Assembly: GCA_037893245.1 (NCBI GenBank)
Contig: JBAIAA010000786.1
Coordinates: 62,001 to 126,000 of the forward strand
Length of the DNA stretch: 64,000 nt
DNA from: Crossaster papposus
Lineage: Eukaryota; Echinodermata; Asteroidea; Velatida; Solasteridae
Direction: 5' to 3'
The position numbers and the translations under genes are program-made. The notes beneath the pieces were generated by a model, which searched no databases, was not told the DNA's origin, and was given only the letters and a program-made list of their open reading frames with translations. This document shows positions 1 through 12,000 of this stretch, piece after piece. Every line of letters starts with the position of its first letter. Position 1 is the stretch's first letter.

Positions 1-16
1 GTCGTGACTGGTTTAC

Positions 17-98
17 CTTGAGATTTTCTCCTTTTGGTAACGATGTCGTCCATTCCTTCTGATTGTCCCATGATGCAAAGTGATAGCAAACCAATTGG
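17..98 (-). CDS. WDHD1: WDHD1 coding exon 11
   Basis: 82 nt, completing the split Ser codon and encoding QLVCYHFASWDNQKEW to LPKGENLK, equivalent to H-F-S-S-W-D-S-S-K-E-W in vertebrates. It ends in phase 0 at a GTAAAC donor (plus 15-16). The following exon is outside the window. Confidence 0.88.
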
Positions 99-3000
99 CT
101 GTTAAATGAAAATAACCATGACACTTTTAATACATGAATTATTGAAACTTGTAAAATCATGAATTATTCCAGGACAGGGATGTCATGTCAGTAGGGTTTT
201 GACCCAGGACTGGAGTCAGGTTGACGTAGCGATTCTTTCCTCGCCTTCCATTGCTGCGACCCGGGTTGGATTCCATCCTGGTAGTCAGGTTGGCATAGTT
301 CCTCGCTTTCCACCGCTGCGACCCAGGTTGGAATCCCGCCTGGGCCAATATGTGGATTGGGTTTTCAGTCCTGCCCCGACTCCTGGTTTTCTCCAGGATA
401 TTCTTTTAGGGTTTTCCTCCCACCTCTAAAACCGTACATTCTTCTCTCTACAGGTTTCTTCAAGCTTACAAGCTGCAGTGACTAGGGTGCTTTTGAGGAA
501 ACCTTGGTTTCAAGAATTAATAATAATAATATATCTGCAACTATCGCAAAACACAATACATATAATATATACTCACATCACAATACCACAATGTTGACAA
601 TGAATGTGCAATGCATTATTTGTGTAACATGCTAGCATGATTACATCATGCAGCGGCGCATGCACAAGGGTCCGAGACACAAACCATCAATCCAAATGAT
701 CATCTCACCTCGATACATCTCCATCGGACTCGCTTCCTAACAGCACAGCTTCACTTGAGAGATCTGCCATTGTGCGATTCAGCTGGTTGTCAAAATGGAT
801 GGCATGATGAACGGACGTGTCATGGAATTCAACATCAATAGAAGATTCATCTTCAGTGTCATAGCAACGGACGATTCCAATGGAATTCCACTTCTGTAAT
901 TCAGAAAACAAAAATTGCGGCAAATGATAGCTAAGGGCTATCATAAGTTTTCCAGCAAACAAAAATGCGAGGCAATCTAAAAAGAAGAGACAAAACTTGA
1001 AACAGGTGGTAGCACAACAAATGCAAAACCCAGTGGGAAGATTTCTTTTTAGATTTTCAGATTTATTGAGATACGTAATCTTTTATATGCTTACATGAAC
1101 TACACGTATTTTAAATAAATAGTATAAAAATCAGTAAGTAAAAGTAGTAAGGAATATGTAATTCTGTTATTTCCATGACTCCTGAACAGGCACAATTTTG
1201 CCAATGGCTGTCAACTCTGGTGTTAGCATGTGACAATCATCATTCATTCATTTCACAAGACGGCACTGTTTATATGTGTTCAGGACTGAATTTAAAGCTT
1301 AAACTGCCTTTTTATTTGAGCTATGACCTGAAAAATACCCAGCCTTTGATAACAGAAAGCATGTCAGATTTAATTTTAGCACTGTTATTTACATGTTATT
1401 TACAACATTCTGTCGTCTATGGCATTTTGTTCTCTCTGCATTCAGTGCGTTATATCAAGTCATTTACTACACGCCATAAAATCTAAAGCATGTGTAGAGG
1501 TCAGTAGTGAAACTACACAGGGCCGGGGACAATTGTACGCGGTGAAACCTATACGTGTATGCAAATATTTGCAAGTCACGCTGAAAAGAACCCTGTATTG
1601 GGACAATAACCTCTAACCATGAATCTACTGGACAGGTGTACTGGGAGAATAACCTCTTACCATGAATCTACTGGACAGGTGTACTGGGACAATAACCACT
1701 TACCATGAATCTACTGGACAGATGTAGTGGGAGAATAACCTCTTACCATGAATCTACTGGACAGATGAACTGGGACAATAACCACTTACCATGAATCTAC
1801 TGGACAGATGTACTGGGATAATAACCTCTTACCATGAATCTACTGGACAGGTGTACTGGGACAATAACCTCTTACCATGAATCTACTGGACAGATGAACT
1901 GGGACAATAACCACTTACCATGAATCTACCGGACAGGTGTACTGGGACAATAACCACTTACCATGAATCTACTGGACAGGTGTACTGGGACAATAACCAC
2001 TTACCATGAATCTACTGGACAGATGTACTGGGACAATAACCTCTTACCATGAATCTACTGGACAGGTGTACTGGGACAATAACCACTTACCATGAATCTA
2101 CTGGACAGATGTAGTGGGAGAATAACCTCTTACCATGAATCTACTGGACAGATGAACTGGGACAATAACCTCTTACCATGAATCTACTGGACAGGTGTAC
2201 TGGGATAATAACCTCTTACCATGAATCTACTGGACAGGTGTACTGGGACAATAACCTCTTACCATGAATCTACTGGACAGGTGTACTGGGAGAATAACCT
2301 CTTACCATGAATCTACTGGACAGGTGTACTGGGACAATAACCTCTTACCATGAATCTACTGGACAGGTGTACTGGGACAATAACCTCTTACCATGAATCT
2401 ACTGGACAGGTGTACTGGGACAATAACCTCTTACCATGAATCTACTGGACAGGTGTACTGGGACAATAACCTCTTACCATGAATCTACTGGACAGATGAA
2501 CTGGGACAATAACCTCTTACCATGAATCTACCGGACAGGTGTACTGGGATAATAACCTCTTACCATGAATCTACTGGACAGGTGAACTGGGACAATAACC
2601 TCTTACCATGAATCTACTGGACAGGTGTACTGGGACAATAACCTCTTACCATGAATCTACTGGACAGGTGTACTGGGATAATAACCTCTTACCATGAATC
2701 TACTGGACAGGTGTACTGGGACAATAACCTCTTACCATGAATCTACCGGACAGGTGTACTGGGATAATAACCTCTTACCATGAATCTACTGGACAGGTGT
2801 ACTGGGACAATAACCTCTTACCATGAATCTACTGGACAGGTGTACTGGGACAATAACCTCTTACCATGAATCTACCGGACAGGTGTACTGGGATAATAAC
2901 CTCTTACCATGAATCTACTGGACAGGTGTACTGGGACAATAACCTCTTACCATGAATCTACTGGACAGGTGTACTGGGACAATAACCTCTTACCATGAAT

Positions 3001-6000
3001 CTACTGGACAGGTGTACTGGGACAATAACCTCTTACCATGAATCTACTGGACAGGTGTACTGGGATAATAACCTCTTACCATAAATCTACTGGACAGGTG
3101 TACTGGGACAATAACCTCTTACCATGAATCTACTGGACAGGTGTACTGGGACAATAACCTCTTACCATGAATCTACTGGACAGGTGTACTGGGATAATAA
3201 CCTCTTACCATGAATCTACTGGACAGATGAACTGGGACAATAACCTCTTACCATGAATCTACTGGACAGGTGTACTGGGACAATAACCTCTTACCATGAA
3301 TCTACTGGACAGGTGTACTGGGACAATAACCTCTTACCATGAATCTACTGGACAGGTGTACTGGGATAATAACCTCTTACCATGAATCTACTGGACAGAT
3401 GAACTGGGACAATAACCTCTTACCATGAATCTACTGGACAGGTGTACTGGGACAATAACCTCTTACCATGAATCTACTGGACAGGTGTACTGGGACAATA
3501 ACCTCTTACCATGAATCTACTGGACAGGTGTACTGGGACAATAACCACTTACCATGAATCTACTGGACAGGTGTACTGGGAGAATAACCTCTTACCATAA
3601 ATCTACTGGACAGGTGTACTGGGGTAGCAGCAGAAATGAACGGTTTCTGTAGGGGTGTAGGTTGAGGTCCTTGATAATTAGTCTGTTGAGGTACCACGGC
3701 ATCAGTGACACCAGACATGATACTTGCACCATCATCACCGGCACGACAACTACCATCTAAGGAAACAAATTAAGCATTGAATTCATTAAAAAGTTCACTA
3801 AAAAATATATAATTCATCCAATCATTCTTGAACTTCTTACACGTATTTACAAAGATGTCGGTTGAGTCTTCCAGCTGGAAGTATTAAGGACAAGAAGCAT
3901 CTATATTACTAATACAGATGATTCTATTAACTAAGCATCGTCGATATTATAATTTGCAATACAGTAATCAATATATTAGATTTCCAAAGGTTTTTCATTA
4001 AGAGAGACCACAAATTCCAATCAAAGCAACAGATGATTTTGTTTTATATCATTTCTTAATATCGAAATCTTCGATATTTTGATATGGTTACAAAATTGCT
4101 ATCGGCAATATCGATATCAAAATAATATTAAGGGTGTGCGTTTACGGGTAGTACGGGACCCGGGTACCCTATTCCCGTCACGGTCGGGTACCCAGGTACC
4201 CGTGACTATTATTAGAATCATAACAAAAACCCAGAAGTATACACCGCGACAGCACGTGCATGTACATCCCCGCTCACTCCACTAGCAAGCTGCCACGCGA
4301 CTGCCGCGCGGCTGCCGCGCGACTGCCGCGCGACTGCCGCACGACTGCCGCACTGGCATGGCGTGCTTACTTCCATTGCATTCTGCAACTAAACAAATGC
4401 ACGGGCCTACTTTGCAACTCCGGGTTCGACGCAAACAAATTATGGTCACTCAAAACAGCGGCAGTCTAGTCAAAACCCTTTTCTAAGTAGTCTGGCGGTC
4501 CAGTGAAAAAAAAAAAAAAGATAAGTTAAGTGCGCGGTTTTCAGAGCCAGATTGTCAACAGCGATCCCGTATTGCGTGGAGTTTACTCTCAGCTTGTAAT
4601 AAATGTTTGTAAATAAATTGACTTGCCGCTCCCCATAATTGCACGTCTACAGTGGCACGTCTTTTTCCAAAATAAATAAGGTTCAATGAACTAAATCCTT
4701 TGAGTGAGCCGACACGAAATGTAGCAAAAAAGCCGACCGCAGATCTGCCCGGCTGGTCGCAGAGTTGATACAATAGAACCAAATACCTCTCCTGCAGTAT
4801 CAGGTTTCAAAACCACATTCCAGGTACGGGTCCGTGGGATCGTGAATTAATTCAGCACATTTTCCAAAAAGTAAACCTCGGAAAAACTTACTCAAAGGAC
4901 AACTGTAACAAAACACTGATACAATGTCAGCCGCAAGTCATAGCAGCTGTCAGAATTGTCGGTAAATAGACTTCAAAGGCATTTTTTTATCACAATGACT
5001 ACAAAGAAAGCTCAATCATCCGTTAGGCTGCTATCTAGACATCGGGAAATTTTCGGTAAAGACGTTTTACTCAGATGTTTTCTAACAATTTATCGCACGC
5101 AATGAACATAAAAGACGCTTGCCTTTCTGAAATAACGTGTCAACATTTACAAAGGCAGTTTCGGGTAATAAAATCAATAAATTGGAGCCGGGTACCCGCA
5201 ATCAGCGGTCGGGTTACAGGTACCCGGGTACCCGGCACGGCCTTAAATAATATCAAATAATTGAGTAATATCAATATATTGACAGTGCTTATTATTAACC
5301 TGCAAGCTACATTATGTGTATTATATCAGCTCGTTGTTATCTGTAACTTTTAGCTGATGTTTTGAGACCCAACTTTTGTGTTTTATCCTCTACTTTGAAG
5401 CATTCCATGCTGCATGTCAGTAATTCTGGAGATTTATTTCATACATGGAATTTGCATTGGAAGATGTAAATATAATACTAGATTGTTGCCCTTCACCAAA
5501 GTGTACACTACAAACTCAATGTTGTCCCGAGAGATACTTTTGAAAAAAATCACCGACTCGGGTGAGAATCGAACCCACAACCTCCTGATGTGGAGATGTA
5601 GTTGCTGTGCTAGACACCTTAACAAATCTGAGGGAGTGTTTTGTGTTTTGATCTTAATAGTAGGAAGTGAATTATAACTACAATTATACAATTGACTCCA
5701 TATGTATGCAAAAAGTTTGATTTTCTTACCATTTGAATTGTCATCGTCTTGTATCTGCATGATGCGTGTATGTTGCGTCGTAGGTATGATGTCATCAACG
5801 TCCTCTCCCTCATTGGTCGATTTACTCCCAACGTTCTCAACTTCTGCTTGAGTGACAGCATCAAGAAAATCTTCATCAACTGCATCATCATCAAACAAAT
5901 CAGCAGACTGCTTGGAGACTGCAACCTGATGGAGAAATGACAAGAATACAAGCATCTAGGAAATATACAGAGATATGACTCTCATGAAGTTTGCTTGAAG

Positions 6001-9000
6001 ATTGGAACCTGGTTGAGAAATGACAGGAATACAAGCATCTAATTATTAGAACTACAGAGATGTGACTCGTGAAGTTTGCTTGAAGATTACAACTTGGTTA
6101 AGATTAGACAGGAATACGAGCATCTAAGAACTATACAGAGAGGAGACTCTCATGAAGTTTGCTTGAAGATTGGAACCTGGTTAAGAAATGACAGAAATAT
6201 GACGTCGATTACAGAAGTAATCGACGTCAAGTATGGCGGTGTTAGCATGGGGTGCCCAAAAAACCGATACACCTCCATGCTTTCAAGTTCGAGGTACAGG
6301 CACGGTTCAGGTCCCCCCCCCCTAAGCCTAAGGACAGAAGCACAATAGACAAAGAACAGATCCTTTCAGTCCTGTAGCGTTCGTCTTTTGTTCAATTTTG
6401 TTCTGTCGGTAATGTGTACGATAAGTGAATTGAGTTAGGTTACAGAACAGGAACAAAGGTAAACAACAGGGGATCCTTGGTCGTTGTGTAAAACACGACT
6501 GTGTGTGGTACATGTGTATACTGTATACATGAGTTAGTCTTGCATACGCACTGTGGACCTCCGAACAATATAGGTCCACACGATGCGGGAAGAGGTTACG
6601 GTGTGTGGACTTGCACACGTCCACAATCCGTTTTTCAGTTTCCGAAAAAGAGCGCTAGAGGAAAAACGGGTTAGGGTTATATATAGAAAAGATAGAAGGG
6701 ACAGCTGAGAGGCCCATAATCCTAATTTGAGGGTAAATTTGTTTTGGGGAAGCAAGAAAAATGAGTATTTAGTCAAAGTTTGTTAACTACACGAATACAA
6801 AGGAATGTCCACGTATGTAAGGTAAAGCTGTGTGTGTATACATGTGTATACTGTATACATGTGTATACCAGGCCTCGAAATAGTACTAGCCCGACGTACA
6901 AAGTCTAGCGAAAACTGCTCCGGGCTACCCAGAACCACTTCCTTGGTTGCCCGGTGGGCTAGTGAAAAATTCAGTAACCTACCTGTAAAAGTTTACATGT
7001 TAAATTTGCTATTTTTTTTTCTGTATTAAATAAATATCGGATCAAAATAAACTGAGTATAAACTGTCTTTTGATTGTGTTTTTCGGCATGATTATCGATA
7101 GCCTGTGGCAGTGGGAGCGCTCGATCCACGCGTGCATGCAATGCACTGCGATCTCACGAACAGAGTAGACTGGTGGGCTTCAGTGAGATTAGTACAGTAT
7201 AAACTACGGCGCAGGGTACCGCACATATGTGTGCTATTCTCTTTCACATCGTTCAGCCTTTCTTACCATAACGGCCCACTGCGTAGCTGTATAGTACACT
7301 GGCGTTCTGCCGTGTCACTAGTAGTAGCGTCTGATAAAGAGTCCGTTCAGAACAGCGCCCTCTGTGTAAGTTACTATGGATGTACGTACATGTACGTGCG
7401 CGCGCCGAACGAATAGTTTTGTGCATTGTGCATTATTACGGGCTAGCAAAAATGTAAACGGGCTAGTAAAATCTGCAGTTTGCTAGCCCGGTGGGCTACC
7501 CAGGAAAAAAAGTTAGCGCAAGGCCTGTATACTGTATACATGTGTATACTGTGTACATGTGTACATGTATGTAGGTTGCAAGAATGGGTGGGAAAACTTT
7601 GAGTGTCGATTTGCTTTTGTAGAAATCTTCGTTGGTTAATGAAAACAGTCCAGTTGGGTGCTGGCATGATACTTGACAGACTGTTGGTAAAATGAACACA
7701 ACTAGAAACACAGGGCAGACTTACTGTTGCCAATGTAACCAACCTCGGTAGATAGAGGTAATTGTAATTAAGTATCTTGGCCAACGACACAAACACCATG
7801 TTCCTGGCCGGGTTCAAACTCGCGCACCATGGTACATGAGTCAAACATCCCAACCTTTGGGCCATGGCATTACGAGTTATGGTCAGGTTACCTGTTTTGT
7901 AGTTTTCCTGTCTTGAGGTATCACATTATCTAGCACACCCACTTGCCCCATGACGTCAGTATACACAATCTCGTTCTTATTGGCAGGATGCCAAGCCATG
8001 CCACATATGGATAGCCCTTTGTTGTGTTTGGTTCTGAAAGAAACAATAGAGATATCTGAAATACCAACTGCTGTCTTGAGAACGCAAGCATATCTCTGCC
8101 TAATTGGACTAAAGTGAAATTTACCCAGATACATCTTCCGCAATATCAATTTTTTTACTTATAATTTGTGATTGGCTACTTAGTACTGACTCATTTATAA
8201 ATTTGTGGGCATTCATACTTGACCATTTAGTTCCAAGACAATTGGCAAATACCTTGAGACACTTCACAAACTATGCAAGGATGTATTCCTGAACCACGTG
8301 TCTCGTCTATTTTCGCGACCACCTTACAACTTGACCTTATATAACCTTTAACCTCAATGTGTAACCTTCAACATTACCATCACATGCAAGTTTTTATATT
8401 GCACCTTTGACCAAGATTTATTGCAATTGGTTTTCAACTGAGACAAATTTTACAATTCCAGCCTGATTTACAACTTGACTTCAAATGACCTTGTGAAGTT
8501 TACAATATTGCATCCATGACTCAAGTTTATTTAGATTTTGTCTAAACTTTAACCCAAATGATGACACATACAGACGGACTGACTACGGATAAACTACGGA
8601 CAGATTAACTACAGAAAGAGTGATTTGCATAGTCTCTGAACTTCATTCAGACAAAACATAAATGTCAGCATATGCCTACCTATCTATGCATTCTCTGGTG
8701 TTGACGTCCCATATACAGATATGTCCATCAGTGTTACCTGAAGCCAGGAACTGACCACAAGGTGACCAGGTAGTAACCGAGATAAAACCATTAACGTCTG
8801 GAGGTGTCAATGTGAAGGCTACATCCCAGGAATCTCGCTCATATAGTTGGATTTCTTTTTCTATGGGAACGGCCAGGAACTGACATGAAAAAAAGAAACA
8901 AGTTATTATTATTATTATTAATTCTTTCTGGTAATGAAACTAAGAATCCCTCAAAGGCGCCCTATAGGCACTGTAGCTCGTAAGCCCGAAGAAACCTGTA

Positions 9001-12000
9001 GAGAGAAGACAATGAGAAGAAGGTACAGTTTTAGAGGTGGGAGAAAAACCCCAGAAGAATATCCTGAAGAAAGCCACAGAGTCCGGCAGGTACTGAAAAC
9101 CCAATCTACATATTGGCCCAGGAGGGATTCGAACCAGAGTCTCAGCGGTGGAAGGCGAGGAAAGAACCGCTACGCCAACCTAATTCCCCCATGTCCAGTG
9201 AAGCCGATACCAGAACACAGAATTCTATTCCATCGACAGACAATGGCTATTCACTGCATGTAGCCTGCACCCAGCAGCAGATTTAGCCCAGTCATTGGTT
9301 TGATTCCTGCCAAGGAGTCAGGTTGGCGTAGTGGTTCTTTCCTCGCCTTCCACCACTGTGACCCGGGTTGGATTCCTGCCTAGGAGTCGGGTTGGCATAG
9401 CGGTTCCTCGCCTTTCACCACTGTGACCCGGGTTGGATTCCTGCCTAGGATTCAGGTTGGCGTAGGGGTTCCTCGCCTTTCACCACTGTGACCCGGGTTG
9501 GATTCCTGCCTAGGAGTCAGGTTGGCGTAGGGGTTCCTCGCCTTCCACTGCTGTGACTTGATTTCCAATCCTGCCTGGGCCAATATGTGAATTGGGTTTT
9601 CAGTCTCTTCCCGATTCCGTGGCTTTTCTTTCGCTGCCTGATTTCGTGGGTTTCGCCAGAATTTCTTCTGGGGTTTTCTTCCCACCTCTAAAACTGTACC
9701 TTCTTCTCACTGTCACAGGTTTACGAGCTACAGTGCCTAGGGGATCCTTGATGGATCCTTGGTTTTATTACAAAGGCGAGGTCCATTACCAGCGGTCATC
9801 CCCCAACCCGGTCATTTTCAAGCAGTAATGACCGGGTCCTCGCAATGTTATTCCCTTTAATAAATACTTTTTTAACAAGAACAATTGTGAAAATGCTCCA
9901 AATTTCGTGACTTTTCTTTCGGCGCTTATGCATGGTACCCTGTTTCTTCAATATGTGTTATTATTACCCATACTTTGAGACCAGACTAGCTGACTACTGA
10001 TGCCCACCGTGCATAGCAACGCGCTAGCGTTAACAGACGACACGTGCATTTAAAAAAAATGCTGCGCGTATAGATACAAACGTTCTACGCGTACATTTAT
10101 AGCGCGCAGTATCAAGATTTGACGCGTCCATGTTACAAGTTACCGTAAAACTGTTGCATTCGGCCAATCATTGGCTTACATGATGCTTGATTAATGCTGG
10201 TTCAGGGGACATTTATTCGCTTCTTCTGGAAAGCCGGGCAATTACTACAAAATAATGCCCTCCATGTGATCGAGTCTCGACCAATCAGAAGCCATCAATT
10301 CTCCTAGGTATTTATTAATCAAAAATAATAATAATTAAATTGATGACATCATGAAATTCACTTCGCATTAACATAAAGTATGGACTGGGAATAACCAACA
10401 AACTAAAATACAACCTCCCAAACCAATCTATAAAAACATGCAACATTTACTGTTTTGTAAAGACTTCTTGAAATGTCATTTTTGAACATACGATTATATT
10501 TTATAAAGCAATCGTCTAGCTACTCTTTTTTTCGTTTCTCGGGCACACATATGTTCCAAAGAGATTTTCATCTTGACACTGAAACTCACCTTACCAGACT
10601 GTGGTTTCCATGACAACCTACAAAGTGTTTTTGACAGGCTGGGAAGAGACAAGATAAGACATTGATGTTTTTTTTGTGAATGGTAATGATTGGAGGAAAC
10701 AATAAACACGTGCTAACACAATCGCAATGTTCAGCTTTTCATTAATGAAATTTAAATGATCTATCTAGAACAGCCGGAAATATTAGGCACACTTATTGTA
10801 TTTTTGAGAAACTTGACTTTGATGTAATCCTTTTTTTACTCAGCCTATACTTTGTTCCTACAAAATATAAATTTGGTAGATGTGAGTAGCAAGGCGGGGG
10901 TACCTAGAGAGATTGGTGAATTACAGTACTTTGCTGCCACCTTGGATGCTTACACTCTTAAAATACTCCAGAGACACCCCCCTTCCATAATTATACAAGT
11001 GCCAAACCCTTTCCCCTTTAGGGGTGAAAAGACACATTTCCAAGAGCTGGCTCCCAGACTCCTAATGATTCTGACGAATTCAGTTCAAAAATCAATTGAG
11101 GTCAATCTGTCCTTTCATTGGCTACATTCCCTCTCAGGCTCTTATGAGTAAGTCACACCGCCCTCTGCCGTTAATGCACTAAGCATATACCTACCTGACA
11201 TCACTGCATTTAGGAATGAGGGTTACTGATTTCTCCCAGGATTGGTCCGCAATGCTCCAAATCTTGAGGGTCCCATCACAACTTGAAGATGCCTAGATAA
11301 AAACAAATATCCAGTTTTAATGCAATGCAACATATCTGCAACATTCAGTCTGTTTACAATAGGACTTTTGGAGAAGGTTTGAGAAAGATTCAACTACACA
11401 GAGCAGTGAAAAAGAGAATAAATCGGTATGGAATTGTTGCAACACTGAAAACAGCTGTGAAGCAAGCATTGCTGACACCTCTATAAAAAAAAAAACCTAA
11501 CAATAAACCTGTTTAACTAGTTCGCGTCGGATGCCATCTATACACGCAAAGTTTTTCCGGGATTCAAAACAGCAAAGCCGAAATGTTGGTCAGCAACATG
11601 CTCGCAGCGAGCGAGGCCAAAAACATTAGTGTGTGCTACCCAGAGATGCCAGCCTGAACTAAACTCAGATCAAGGTTCCTGAAAAACTATTTCGCGCCTG
11701 AGCCCAGTCAATGTCACATTAAACCCAGTGCAAACTGGTTAAAATTAGCATTATTTTGTCCTCCGTTCATTTCTTCCTACCTGATGGAGCTATTAACCCT
11801 CACCCTACCAGACACAGCGCAGTGCATCAGGTATAGTCTGGTGCACTTTGATGCATTTAGCTGTCAACAACAGTGCAAAAACGAACCCTGTCTAAAGACT
11901 ATGAGAGCTAATCCCCATTGAACAATGACAAAGATGGCTCCTGCTGTGTTCTGTGATCACAGACTCTGAAGCAGTTTGACCTAGAGATTTCTGACCTGAT

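Noticed and set aside
4555-4782. Possible hAT transposase remnant (MVLLYQLCDQPGRS frame) inside the 4129-5245 element
   Set aside because: 75 codons with no recognisable catalytic or dimerisation motif; cannot be supported.
5555-5625. Functional tRNA gene on the minus strand
   Set aside because: Box A and B are present but acceptor stem pairing is poor and a SINE body follows directly, so it is treated as a SINE head.
5434-5955. A 173-residue minus-strand protein starting MLVFLSFLHQ
   Set aside because: Only the middle part (5730-5925) is coding, as WDHD1 exon 8; the rest reads through the acceptor and donor into intron and a SINE.
10852-11151. 99-codon plus-strand open frame
   Set aside because: It lies wholly within WDHD1 intron 4 on the opposite strand, with no recognisable domain.
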